A stretch of 64,000 nucleotides of DNA, from contig NZ_CP005986.1 of the NCBI RefSeq assembly GCF_000175575.2, positions 2,303,501 through 2,367,500 of the forward strand, in the 5' to 3' direction. Positions within the stretch are counted from its first letter, which is position 1. The number at the start of each line of letters is the position of its first letter. Below are positions 8,883-17,690 of the stretch, in pieces. The DNA comes from Acidithiobacillus caldus ATCC 51756. Lineage in GTDB: Bacteria; Pseudomonadota; Gammaproteobacteria; Acidithiobacillales; Acidithiobacillaceae. The translations under genes and the position numbers were made by a program. The notes under the pieces are model-generated. The model made no database searches. It worked only from the letters and a program-made list of their open reading frames with translations, and had not been told where the DNA came from.

Positions 8883-10352
8883 TCAAAAGCGCTCCAGCTC
8901 CGGAAAGGGCAGACTACCTGCATGCACATGCATGGCCCCGAGCTCGGCGCAACGGTGCAGCGTGGGGACGGCTTTGCCGGGATTGAGCCGCCCCTCGGGA
9001 TCGAAGGCGGCCTTGATGCGATGCAGCTGCGCCAGCTCCTCCGGCGTGAACTGCACACACATGCTGTCCAGTTTTTCGACGCCAACACCGTGTTCGCCGG
9101 TAATGGTGCCGCCCACCCGCACGCAGAGTTCCAGGATCTCCGCTCCCAGTTGCTCCGCCTGCTGCTGCTGTCCCTCGACATTGGCATCGTAGAGAATGAG
9201 GGGATGGAGATTACCATCGCCGGCGTGGAAAACATTGGCGACGGGCAGTCCGAATTTACGGGAAAGCTCAGCGATTTGGGCCAGAACCTCCGCCAGTCGC
9301 ACCCGGGGAATGGTACCGTCCATACAGTAGTAATCTGGAGCCAGACGGCCGACGGCGGGAAAGGCGGCCTTGCGCCCCTTCCATAGGGCGAGGCGGGTGG
9401 CCTCGTCGCGGGCGAGACGCAGGTCTTCCACACCGTGTTCGCGCAGAATGGTCTCCACCCGGGCTTGATCCGCCGCAATCTCCTGCGCATCCCCGTCCAG
9501 CTCGCAGAGGAGGATGGCCGCCGCCTCGCGGGGATAGCCGACGTGCACGAAATCCTCGGCGGCGGCGATGGCCAGGCGATCCATCATCTCGAGACCGGCG
9601 GGGAGGATACCGGCGGCGATGATGGCGCTGACGGCATCCGCCGCCCGCCCCACATCCCCAAAGGCCGCCAGGAGCAGCACCGTCTCTTCCGGCACCGGCA
9701 GCAGGCGCAGCTGGCAGGAGGTCACCACCCCTAGCAGTCCCTCCGAGCCGATGATCAGGGAAAGGAGGTTGTAACCGGGGCTATCGGGCGCGAGGCTTCC
9801 GATCTCGAGCCTTTCCCCACGGGCGTCCAGGACCTCCGCCGCCAGCACGTTGTGGGTGGTCAGGCCATATTTGAGGCAATGGACCCCACCGGAGTTTTCC
9901 GCCAGGTTGCCGCCAATACTGCAGGCAATCTGCGAGGATGGGTCGGGTGCGTAGAAAAGACCGTGCGGACGCGTTTTTTGGCTGATGGCCAGATTGCGCA
10001 CTCCCGGGCCGACTCGGATGCAGACATTGGCAAAGTCGATGGCGTCCATATCCCGCAAGCGGGCCAGGGACAAAAGCACCGCCCCAGTGCTGGGTCGCGC
10101 ACCACCGGACAGGCCGGTGCCCGCCCCGCGCGGCACCACGGCGACGCCATGACGATGGCAGATCGCCAAGACCGCAGCGACCGCCTCGGCCGTCTCCGGG
10201 AGGGCAACGCACAGTGGCGTCCCCCGCAGGGCGGACAGGCCGTCGCACTCGTAGGGCCGCATGGATTCAGGCTCGGTGAGGAGAGCTTCGGCGGGCAGGA
10301 CCGCCGCCAGCGCCTCGATGACACCCACTTGCGGCGTTTTGGCTCGATTCAT
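8883..10352 (-). CDS. glcD: glycolate oxidase FAD-linked catalytic subunit
   Basis: The 489-residue protein carries the FAD_binding_4 domain (VAVVPRGAGTGLSGGA, SIGGNLAENSGGVHCLKYG) and the FAD-oxidase C domain (NVFHAGDGNLHPLI, GTITGEHGVG, FDPEGRLNPGK), which is the GlcD/D-lactate dehydrogenase pattern. The start overlaps the end of the DUF1537 kinase gene as ATGA (10349-10352), so the two are probably translationally coupled. It oxidises a 2-hydroxy acid to the 2-oxo acid; in an autotroph, glycolate from RuBisCO oxygenation is one obvious substrate, but the neighbours suggest a C4 acid is also possible. Confidence 0.9.
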   Translation of the reverse strand: MNRAKTPQVGVIEALAAVLPAEALLTEPESMRPYECDGLSALRGTPLCVALPETAEAVAAVLAICHRHGVAVVPRGAGTGLSGGARPSTGAVLLSLARLRDMDAIDFANVCIRVGPGVRNLAISQKTRPHGLFYAPDPSSQIACSIGGNLAENSGGVHCLKYGLTTHNVLAAEVLDARGERLEIGSLAPDSPGYNLLSLIIGSEGLLGVVTSCQLRLLPVPEETVLLLAAFGDVGRAADAVSAIIAAGILPAGLEMMDRLAIAAAEDFVHVGYPREAAAILLCELDGDAQEIAADQARVETILREHGVEDLRLARDEATRLALWKGRKAAFPAVGRLAPDYYCMDGTIPRVRLAEVLAQIAELSRKFGLPVANVFHAGDGNLHPLILYDANVEGQQQQAEQLGAEILELCVRVGGTITGEHGVGVEKLDSMCVQFTPEELAQLHRIKAAFDPEGRLNPGKAVPTLHRCAELGAMHVHAGSLPFPELERF

Positions 10353-11677
10353 GCCCGCTCTCCGCGGAGACGGCGGCGTGCCCGCACCAGAGACGTGGCG
10401 TCGCCCACATTGCCCGGGAAGATCACCACGGGCAGGCGGGGATAACGGGGATGTTGGTCTGGACAGAGCAACACGGAGCAGCCCGGCAGGATCTGCCCCA
10501 CCACCCGAGCCGTCGCCAAACCCAAACCAACACTCAGGGTATCGTTGGAGGTAATGCCACCTTTACTGATGAGAAAGGAGATATTTTCCGGCAGGGTTTG
10601 CACCAGCTCCATCAAAAAGGCGGAAACCGCCTCACCGAAAGCAAGGCGCTCACTTCGGTCGGCAAAGCGTCTTTCCTCACGGCTCGTAAAAATCACAGGA
10701 TCCAGGCCGCGGCCAACGATCCCGCGAATCTTCTCTCGACACGCCTCGAGGTGGTCGGCGCGTGCCTCTCCCAGGGTCTGGTCCACTGCCACTTCCACAC
10801 CCTCGACGCCGGGTTCCTGCAGGAGATGGGCCAGCTGCTCGCTGCTCTTACGCACGTGGGAACCGACCAGAATCACCCCCGGTCCGTCGCCACGGCGGTA
10901 CTGTCCCATGGCCTCGGCCGCTACGGGTTGGGGCGGCAGATCGGCAAGGGCCGTGAGCAGGCTGGCGGCACTACGGAAGAGAAAACGCTTTCCCGCCGCC
11001 GTAGCCTCACGCACGGCCCGGGCAAAGATGGCCAGGTCTTCCGGCACTTCCGCGTCCACCACGACGCAGGCCTGGCCCCCTAGGCCGTGCAGCCGCGCGG
11101 GCAAATCGGCGCGTAAGTCTGCCCGGCTGAGGACCTGCACCTCGCGGGCGCGAATCCGACCGCCGGTTTTCTCTTCGACGTAATCCGGGAGATAGCTGTG
11201 GTGGAAGGCGAAAACCGAGTCGCGGGCAAACTCCGTCCGATGGACTGGAACGAGTTCGCCATCCTGGTGCAGGTAATGGGTACCGGAACGGGTGATGCGC
11301 CCACCCTCAAAAAAGGCCGGAACCAGAAAGAGCGCGTCGAAGGGACCGAGGACCTCTTGGATGACGTCCGTCTCCAGAGGGAAGTGACCGCGCAGGGTGG
11401 AATCGGAACGGCTTACCACCAGGCTTGCCGGCGCATTGCCTCGTCCCGCGGCCCGCGCCAGAGCCCCACGCACCGCTACGCTGATCTCGCGTGTGACGCG
11501 CGCTGCCTCGGGAGCCGTCAGGGCTCGGGTATTGCTGAGGATGAAAAAGAGCGGTGCGGCGTCGCCCATGGCCGCGTCGAGGGTGTCGTCATCCCAACGG
11601 GTCAGCAGCAGACATCCGTGGACGGTCTGCGACCCCGTGGGATCATCATCGATCACGATGATCTTGTCGGTGGCCAT
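10349..11677 (-). CDS. four-carbon acid sugar kinase family protein (DUF1537)
   Basis: The 442-residue protein begins with the family N-terminal signature (IIVIDDDPTGSQTVHG), then SNTRAL and a SRSDSTLRGHFPLE segment, and has the C-terminal nucleotide-binding region (FLISKGGITSNDTLSVGL). Characterised members (OtnK, DtnK, LtnK) phosphorylate tetronates or 3-oxo-tetronates at O4. It lies 1 nt after the transketolase-like gene and overlaps glcD by 4 nt. The usual partners OtnC, OtnI or PdxA2 are absent here, so the substrate is open. Confidence 0.85.
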   Translation of the reverse strand: MATDKIIVIDDDPTGSQTVHGCLLLTRWDDDTLDAAMGDAAPLFFILSNTRALTAPEAARVTREISVAVRGALARAAGRGNAPASLVVSRSDSTLRGHFPLETDVIQEVLGPFDALFLVPAFFEGGRITRSGTHYLHQDGELVPVHRTEFARDSVFAFHHSYLPDYVEEKTGGRIRAREVQVLSRADLRADLPARLHGLGGQACVVVDAEVPEDLAIFARAVREATAAGKRFLFRSAASLLTALADLPPQPVAAEAMGQYRRGDGPGVILVGSHVRKSSEQLAHLLQEPGVEGVEVAVDQTLGEARADHLEACREKIRGIVGRGLDPVIFTSREERRFADRSERLAFGEAVSAFLMELVQTLPENISFLISKGGITSNDTLSVGLGLATARVVGQILPGCSVLLCPDQHPRYPRLPVVIFPGNVGDATSLVRARRRLRGERA

Positions 11678-11678
11678 C

Positions 11679-13907
11679 CTAGTGGACCTCGACGCCCCGC
11701 GCGCGCAGACGCTCCATCATGCCCGCGCTATCGAGACCATTGAGTTGCAGCAGTTCACCGGTGGAGGCCGTGGTTTCGCCACGCTGCCAGGCGAGGATCT
11801 CGAGACTCCCATAGCGGGCCCGCTGTAGGACCGGCTCCAGCGCCGTGGCTGGTCCGCCGCTTACGGCCACCAGAAGATCGCCATCGAAAAGCTCGTGAAA
11901 GCGCTCGTCCTCCAGGAAATGCCGGTCGGGTTCCGCCACCGTATCCACGGGCAGATCACCCGGACGATAGAGCGCCCGTGGATTGACCACAGAGACGACG
12001 CGCACGCGATAACCGGAGCGGACCAGAGGTTCTTGCAACGCCAGCACGGGTTCCAGAATCATGTCGCCCAAGACCGCAAAAACGATACTGCCTTTGCTGC
12101 CAGCGCCGGCCTCGGCCACGGCGATGGCGCCATCGCGCAAAGCGCGCCGGCTCGCTTCCAGGGTCAGCCGTACCGGGAGGGGACTCTTGGAGGCAATGAT
12201 GGCCATCACCCGATTGTAGCTTGTGGCTGCGTATTCGTAGGCCACCTGGATGCTGTTGGCGTCGCAGGGATAGAGCAGGAAGACGTTGCCATTGCGCATC
12301 TGGGCGGCGATATAGGCCTCTATTTCCGGCCGTTGGTGGGTCCAGCCATTGCGTCCCTGCTCCAGAGCACCGGCAGTGAACATGCACACTACCGAGGGCG
12401 TGCGCCGGCGCAGTTCCGCCATGGCCTGGCCCACCGTCTGGACGATAGGCCAGCCGTTGATGGCAAAGGATTCGTAGGACAGCCAGAGGGAACGACTGCC
12501 AAAAAGGGCCAGCGCTGCCGCCAATCCCGCGCAGGCATCCTCGCTCAAGGGCTCGTAGACCTGGCCATTGGGATCCTGATTGTAGGCGGGATCGGCAATG
12601 GGATGCCGGATTTTCAGGGCATCGTTGATGTTCTTCATATTGGATGCTTCGTTGCCGTCGGCATTGCTCACCACCAAGCGTCGATCCTGCTGACCCAGCC
12701 ACGCCACCAAGGCACCCATGGCGGTGGATGGTACGGCCTTTTCGCCTACGGGAAACTCCTGCAAGGGAAAGTCGCCGAGGGGAGGCAACTCCAAAACCTT
12801 TTCAGTCACGACGGTACGTCCCGCGGGTCCGCCGCCGGCCCGGACGCAGTTTTCCCGCACTAACTCCCATGCCTCCGGCGCCAGGGCATGACGTTCCAGG
12901 GCGCTGCGGATCGTGGGCGAGTCCAGGGTATCGGCGGGATGCAGGTTGTGCGCCTTGGCCCCGGTGGTATGGACACCGGCACCCTTGAGCTGCTTGATGA
13001 TGAAGGCCGTGTGGGTACCCGCCAGAGCGCTCTCCGCCGCCTTGGCCACGCCCGCCAAAACGGCGGCGGTGAAGGCCAGGCGCGCCTCTGGCGAGAAACG
13101 CGTGGCATCGACAAAAGCTCCCTCCTGCCCGACGTCGTCGTAATCCTTGGCATCCACCAGGATCACCTCGTCAAAATCGTGGGCTCGCCAGTACTCGCGC
13201 ATCTGCGCGTTGCTCATGCGCGCCACCATGGAGTGGTGCTCCTGACTGAAACCGTTCCACACCAACACCGGCAGGTAATTGGTTACCTGCGGATAGGCGA
13301 AATGGAAATGTTTCATGGCGCTGAGCACATAGGGCTCGCCGAGACCGCCGTCGCCAATGGTCACCGGAAAGAGTACGCCGGGGTGAAGCAGCGCCCCCGC
13401 CAAGGCAAAATGCTGACCCTGACCCAAAGGCCCGGCCGGGGCAAGGAGTCCCGGGATCGCGCCCGACAGGTGCCCCAAGAGTCCGTGTCGCTCGCGGTAG
13501 CGCTGGGCAAAGTCCTCCATGGTGAAGATGCCCATGGCTTCGAGGGAGCGATCCAGAAACATCGCGCTGTAGAAACCCGGGGCGTGATGGCCCACTTCCG
13601 TGACGATGTTGGTGTGCCCCAGCATGACCAATGCTGCATAGGCATCGGCGCTGGAGGCAAAGCCGCCGGGATGGCCCGAGGCCTTGGCGGCACAGACCTG
13701 CAAGGTGCAGTAACGCAATGCATCGGCCAGGAGTAGACACTGGTAAACGGCCGCAGCGTCGCTGGGGTCTGCAATACGCCCGGACTCCAACTGAACGGCA
13801 GGACGCTTTCCGTGGTGCGCGTGCTCGGGCCACAGCGCGCCAAAATAGGACATGCCGTGGGTGAAGGGAGTGGAGGCCTGGGCTGTTGGCTGCTGCACGT
13901 TGCTCAT
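11679..13907 (-). CDS. thiamine-diphosphate enzyme, transketolase/phosphoketolase-like
   Basis: This 742-residue protein mixes features of two related families. The N-terminal third is transketolase-like (AAKASGHPGGFASSADAY, GPLGQGQHFALAGAL). The ThDP-binding stretch runs from GDGGLGEP to VLVWNGFS. The second half resembles phosphoketolase (SYESFAINGWP, NGWTHQRPEIEAYI, YPCDANSIQVAYEY, IIASKSPLP). It is longer than transketolase (~660) and shorter than most phosphoketolases (~790). It heads the operon with the DUF1537 kinase and glcDEF, divergent from an IclR regulator. ThDP dependence is well supported; the reaction is not known. Confidence 0.75.
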   Translation of the reverse strand: MSNVQQPTAQASTPFTHGMSYFGALWPEHAHHGKRPAVQLESGRIADPSDAAAVYQCLLLADALRYCTLQVCAAKASGHPGGFASSADAYAALVMLGHTNIVTEVGHHAPGFYSAMFLDRSLEAMGIFTMEDFAQRYRERHGLLGHLSGAIPGLLAPAGPLGQGQHFALAGALLHPGVLFPVTIGDGGLGEPYVLSAMKHFHFAYPQVTNYLPVLVWNGFSQEHHSMVARMSNAQMREYWRAHDFDEVILVDAKDYDDVGQEGAFVDATRFSPEARLAFTAAVLAGVAKAAESALAGTHTAFIIKQLKGAGVHTTGAKAHNLHPADTLDSPTIRSALERHALAPEAWELVRENCVRAGGGPAGRTVVTEKVLELPPLGDFPLQEFPVGEKAVPSTAMGALVAWLGQQDRRLVVSNADGNEASNMKNINDALKIRHPIADPAYNQDPNGQVYEPLSEDACAGLAAALALFGSRSLWLSYESFAINGWPIVQTVGQAMAELRRRTPSVVCMFTAGALEQGRNGWTHQRPEIEAYIAAQMRNGNVFLLYPCDANSIQVAYEYAATSYNRVMAIIASKSPLPVRLTLEASRRALRDGAIAVAEAGAGSKGSIVFAVLGDMILEPVLALQEPLVRSGYRVRVVSVVNPRALYRPGDLPVDTVAEPDRHFLEDERFHELFDGDLLVAVSGGPATALEPVLQRARYGSLEILAWQRGETTASTGELLQLNGLDSAGMMERLRARGVEVH

Positions 13908-13961
13908 GAAAGGGGGTCCTTGTCGGCGGTATTTGTCCTCACTCTAGGAACAAACCTAAGA

Positions 13962-13994
13962 TTTCGCAATGAGGATCTTTTTTACATGGTGAAA
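13962..13994. promoter_or_regulatory. candidate IclR operator between the divergent operon and its regulator
   Basis: TTTCGCAATG (13962-13971) and CATGGTGAAA (13985-13994) form an inverted repeat whose arms match at 8 of 10 positions, inside the 107-bp divergent region. A related element lies upstream of the MFS gene (14866-14898). Repetition on both sides of the regulator supports it as the site of the adjacent IclR protein. Confidence 0.5.
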
Positions 13995-14014
13995 ACGCGG
14001 TGGTCACAAAACGG

Positions 14015-14806
14015 ATGCAGCCGGGTATTCAGGTCATCGATCGCCTCCGCGCGCTCCTAGAGGCCCTGGCGGCGGCCGGCGGTGAAGCAACGCTTAAAAC
14101 GCTGGCCGCCGACACCGGTCTACCCATATCTACCGCCTTTCGCATCCTGGCAGCGGCCGAGGCCAACGGCATCATCCAGCGCGATGCACGGGGTCACTAC
14201 GCCTTCGCTCCCCGCCTTGCCGAATGGGCTGAACTCATCGCCGGTCGCAACGATCTGTGCACCCTCGCCAGACCCAGCCTGGTCTGGCTGCGGGATCAGG
14301 TTCGCGAGACCGTCAATCTGAGCATCCAGGAGCAGGATGAGGTCCTCTACATCGACCGCGCGACGCCAGCGCGCATGATGCGCGTCGAACAAATCATCGG
14401 CATCCGCGCGCCGCTCCACTGCACGGCTGTGGGCAAACTCATGTTGGCGCAGCAGGATCCCGCCGCCATCGCCGCCTACGCACTGCGGACTGGCCTGCGC
14501 GCCCTCACGCGCCACAGCATTGCCTCGCAGCCATCGCTGGTGCGGGAGCTGGAGAATATTCGCCGCCTAGGCTACGCCCTGGACAATGAAGAGACCGAAG
14601 AGGGCGTGGGTTGTATCGCCGTGCTTCTCGATGCCGATCTACCGTGGACCGTGGGCCTTAGCATATCCGCGCCCATAGAGCGGCGTGAGCTCGCTTGGGT
14701 GAAGCCACTGCACGAGACGGTGCGGCGCATCCAGCGCGCCCTGCGCGGACGCAAAGTGACTCTGAATGTGCACTACCCGCAAGTTCCCGCGCAGTCCCGC
14801 CCCTGA
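14015..14806 (+). CDS. IclR-family transcriptional regulator
   Basis: ATG at 14015 gives a 263-residue protein; a GTG at 14000 is the alternative and neither has a clear Shine-Dalgarno. Residues ~5-65 form the winged helix-turn-helix (TLKTLAADTGLPISTAFRIL). The rest is the IclR effector domain (VNLSIQEQDEVLYIDRA, LHCTAVGKLMLA, GYALDNEETEEGVGCIAVL, VGLSISAP). It is divergent from the transketolase-like/glcDEF operon and followed by an MFS transporter on the same strand, so it probably senses a small organic acid handled by this locus. Confidence 0.88.
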   Translation: MQPGIQVIDRLRALLEALAAAGGEATLKTLAADTGLPISTAFRILAAAEANGIIQRDARGHYAFAPRLAEWAELIAGRNDLCTLARPSLVWLRDQVRETVNLSIQEQDEVLYIDRATPARMMRVEQIIGIRAPLHCTAVGKLMLAQQDPAAIAAYALRTGLRALTRHSIASQPSLVRELENIRRLGYALDNEETEEGVGCIAVLLDADLPWTVGLSISAPIERRELAWVKPLHETVRRIQRALRGRKVTLNVHYPQVPAQSRP

Positions 14807-14865
14807 GTTTCACAGCTCCAGCAGCCATGCCCGAGGATGGCGCAGAAAAGCCTTCAAATCGCGAT

Positions 14866-14898
14866 TTTCACATAGCGAAATAAAACCAGGTGGCGAAA
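14866..14898. promoter_or_regulatory. candidate IclR operator upstream of the MFS gene
   Basis: TTTCACATAGCGAAA (14866-14880) is a near-palindrome, followed by another half-site GGCGAAA (14892-14898). The half-sites read TTTC(A/G)C, as in the element at 13962-13994. It precedes the MFS gene start by about 180 nt. Confidence 0.45.
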
Positions 14899-15074
14899 CA
14901 ATTCGGCCTGATCTAGCCTCAATATGTTCCTTCCTCACGTAAAATGGATAAGCATATCACTTCCTTATGAATTACTATTCCGATATCGGCCTGATCGCTT
15001 ACGTGGACGGGAAGGAATCCAGAAGAATGGCATTGCCATCCTGGGGAATGTTTCCTGCATCCGGAGGCAACATC

Positions 15075-16376
15075 ATGGAAATAAAGGAACAAGCGGAGTA
15101 CTCTTCACCCTACCGCTGGGTCATGGCAGCAGTGGCAGGTATCATCATGACCACGAGCTTTATGTCGTTGACGGCTTTTGGCGTGGCCGCCCCGGCCATG
15201 GCCAAGGCCATGGATATTCCCCCAAGCACCCTCTCGACGGCGGGCATAGACGCTTTTTCTGTGGGTTTGTTCGTCGCCTTTTTTCTGGGACACGGCGGTA
15301 TCTTCGATACCCGCATCAAACTTGGTGTGCTGTTGGCGCAAGCCTTTCTCATCGTCCCGCAGATACTTCTGCCGCTCCTCATGCCCCTGACCAAATCCTT
15401 GACCCTATTGATCGCCTTGCGTTTTTGCCAGGGTCTGATGATCATGATGATCGCCCTCTTTTCCCTACAGCTGGCGGGCTGGTTTCGTTCTAGTCAACGG
15501 GGTATATCGCTGGCGGCCATGCTTGGCGCTATCACCCTCGGCGGCGCGGTGGGCGGTATCGTCACCGGCAGTCTCAGCAGACTTGGCTGGCAAAACGTCT
15601 ATTACATCACCGCGGGAATCATGGTTTTGGGCGCCGTGGTGTATTTTCTCTTTGCCCGCGACGCCGCCGGCCATGCAGCAGATATCCAATTGTCCAAGCA
15701 GAACTCCCACCACAAGAGCGTCTGGTCCTACCCCATGACCTGGATCATGGGGATCGTTCAGATACCCAATAATTGGACGCTTTTCACCATTGGTGGATTT
15801 CTGCCGCTCTACGCCTACCATTTGGGCTATCAGCCGCAACAGACTGGCAACGTGATGTTTATCTGGGGACTTATGGGCTTCCTGATAGCTATCCTGGGTG
15901 CCCTGCTTGGCGATCACTGGGCCAGGCAAGACAACTCCCACCGGAATTTCGTCAATGCCCGCCTGCGGGTCATCACCCTTGCCAACACCTCCGTGATCGT
16001 CGGCGCGCTGATGATTCTCTACCTCGCTCCCATCTCCTACGCCTGGTTTCTGGTGTCGGCTCTGGTGGTGGCCTGCACCATGGCAACCCCGCCAAATTAC
16101 TGGGCCTCCCCCTGCAACTGCTTCGCCGTTGCGAGCATGGGGGCGGGCGCTTTTGCCATCGGCGTCATCTCCAACTCCGTCAGCGCGGTGGGGCCGGTGG
16201 CCTCATCGGTCCTCATCGACACCGTAGGTTGGTCCGGAGTCTTCTGGGTCATGGCCATCCTGGCTGCCCTCGGGCTCATGGTCAATGAAATAGCCATGCG
16301 CGCCTCGCTGCCCATCGAGACAGAGGCGAATCGGCAGACTGAGCCTCACGGCGACATGGGAGCGGCGCTGGGCTGA
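15075..16376 (+). CDS. MFS transporter, probable organic-acid permease
   Basis: ATG at 15075 is preferred because GGAGG (15063-15067) is 7 nt upstream and the product (433 residues) then starts MEIKEQ before the first helix; the open frame extends to 14967 without family features. Twelve hydrophobic segments are apparent, with an MFS loop-2-type segment (GIFDTRIKLG). The location between an IclR regulator and glycerate kinase suggests uptake of a hydroxy acid such as glycolate, glycerate or a tetronate. Its last 95 bp overlap the convergent glycerate kinase gene. Confidence 0.8.
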   Translation: MEIKEQAEYSSPYRWVMAAVAGIIMTTSFMSLTAFGVAAPAMAKAMDIPPSTLSTAGIDAFSVGLFVAFFLGHGGIFDTRIKLGVLLAQAFLIVPQILLPLLMPLTKSLTLLIALRFCQGLMIMMIALFSLQLAGWFRSSQRGISLAAMLGAITLGGAVGGIVTGSLSRLGWQNVYYITAGIMVLGAVVYFLFARDAAGHAADIQLSKQNSHHKSVWSYPMTWIMGIVQIPNNWTLFTIGGFLPLYAYHLGYQPQQTGNVMFIWGLMGFLIAILGALLGDHWARQDNSHRNFVNARLRVITLANTSVIVGALMILYLAPISYAWFLVSALVVACTMATPPNYWASPCNCFAVASMGAGAFAIGVISNSVSAVGPVASSVLIDTVGWSGVFWVMAILAALGLMVNEIAMRASLPIETEANRQTEPHGDMGAALG

Positions 16377-17541
16377 TGTAGCCCAGGTCGCCAGAGTCGG
16401 GTTCCGGGGCCTGGGAGCAGAGGCCCAGGACGGCGGCAATACTCGCCGCCGTCCGTTCCAGGTTTGCTGCTGCCGTCGCCACGATATCTGCTTCGGGCAA
16501 CACGTCCGACAGCGTTGTGAACAGAGCCGAAGCACCCAGGTTTTGCCAGTCTTCCCTGCCGATGCGTGCCCTGCCGGCAATGACGATGGTGGGTTTGTCG
16601 TGCTTTCGCGCCAGCCGCAGAACTCCGGCCACGGTCTTGCCGTGCAGTGTCTGCTCATCGATGCAGCCCTCACCGGTTATGACCAGATCGCTGGCAGCGA
16701 TGCGGGCCTCGAGATCTACCAGTTCGGCGATGGCCTCTACCCCAGGTCGCAACCGGGCTCCCAAAAAGATGCAGGCAGCACCAAGACCACCCGCCGCACC
16801 AGCGCCGGGACTGTGCACCACATCCCGGGGACAATGGCGTTGCAGGTGCCCGGCGTAGCAGCGCATACCCTCCTCGAGAAGGGCCTGCATGGACGTCGTC
16901 GCCCCCTTCTGCGGTCCATACACCCACGTTGCCCCCTGAGGACCTAGCAGGGGATTGTCAACATCACAGATCACCTCGAACTGGGTGTGCGCAAGGCGCG
17001 GATCCAGACCACTGAGATCCAACTTCCGGATGGCCGCCAGATGCTTGCCAGCGGGCGCGAGTTCCTGTCCACCCGCATCCAGGAAACGGACACCCAGGGC
17101 GCAGAGCATACCCATTCCCCCGTCGTTGGTGGCACTACCTCCAATGCCGAGGACGATGCGTTTCACACCCAGATCCAGTGCCGCGCGCAGCAGATCGCCC
17201 GTCCCCAGGGTACTGGTTTCCAGTGGATTGCGCTGTGCCGACGATAGGCGCAATAGACCGCTGGCCGTGGCCATTTCCAGAACGGCGGTGCGACTGCAGT
17301 CCACCAAGGCCATACGGGCCTGTACCAAGCGTCCCAGAGGATCCCGGACCCTTACTGTCTGAAAGCTTCCGCCAAGCGCAGCGACAACGACCGCCATGGT
17401 CCCGTCACCGCCGTCCGCCAGGGGCAATGGGGTACAATGGGCGTGCGGAAGGTAGCGGACGAAGGACGCGCGCACGATCTCCGCCACTTCATGGGCGCGC
17501 ATGCTACCTTTGAAGTGGTCCGGTGCGATCAATATGCGCAT
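16282..17541 (-). CDS. glycerate kinase (GlxK/GarK family) with a C-terminal extension
   Basis: ATG at 17541 has GGGGAG 7 nt upstream; the frame continues upstream without family features. The 419-residue protein has the family signatures MRILIAPDHFKGS, ADGGDGTM, GIGGSATNDGGMGML, GAGAAGGLGAA and DLVITGEGCIDEQT. The enzyme phosphorylates glycerate to 2-phosphoglycerate in this type. Core homology ends near residue 377; about 42 further residues are encoded antisense to the 3' end of the MFS gene, which is odd and may be an acquired tail. It would connect C2/C3 acid catabolism to lower glycolysis. Confidence 0.88.
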   Translation of the reverse strand: MRILIAPDHFKGSMRAHEVAEIVRASFVRYLPHAHCTPLPLADGGDGTMAVVVAALGGSFQTVRVRDPLGRLVQARMALVDCSRTAVLEMATASGLLRLSSAQRNPLETSTLGTGDLLRAALDLGVKRIVLGIGGSATNDGGMGMLCALGVRFLDAGGQELAPAGKHLAAIRKLDLSGLDPRLAHTQFEVICDVDNPLLGPQGATWVYGPQKGATTSMQALLEEGMRCYAGHLQRHCPRDVVHSPGAGAAGGLGAACIFLGARLRPGVEAIAELVDLEARIAASDLVITGEGCIDEQTLHGKTVAGVLRLARKHDKPTIVIAGRARIGREDWQNLGASALFTTLSDVLPEADIVATAAANLERTAASIAAVLGLCSQAPEPDSGDLGYISPAPLPCRREAQSADSPLSRWAARRAWLFH

Positions 17542-17690
17542 GGGCAGTCTCCCCGTGAAGATCCGGCGCTGATCCTGTTGCCGCGCGCCGCGACACCACA
17601 CAGTAAAAAAGACGACACCGACAGGATATCGCGAAGTCCCCCTTGGCGGGAGCGCCGGCGCCTTCGTCTCGAGAAGCGGGCTATCCGTGC

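Noticed and set aside
14903..14996. Repeated TCGGCCTGATC at 14903 and 14986
   Set aside because: Two 11-bp copies without symmetry or extension; probably chance, and less convincing than the TTTCRC operator sites.
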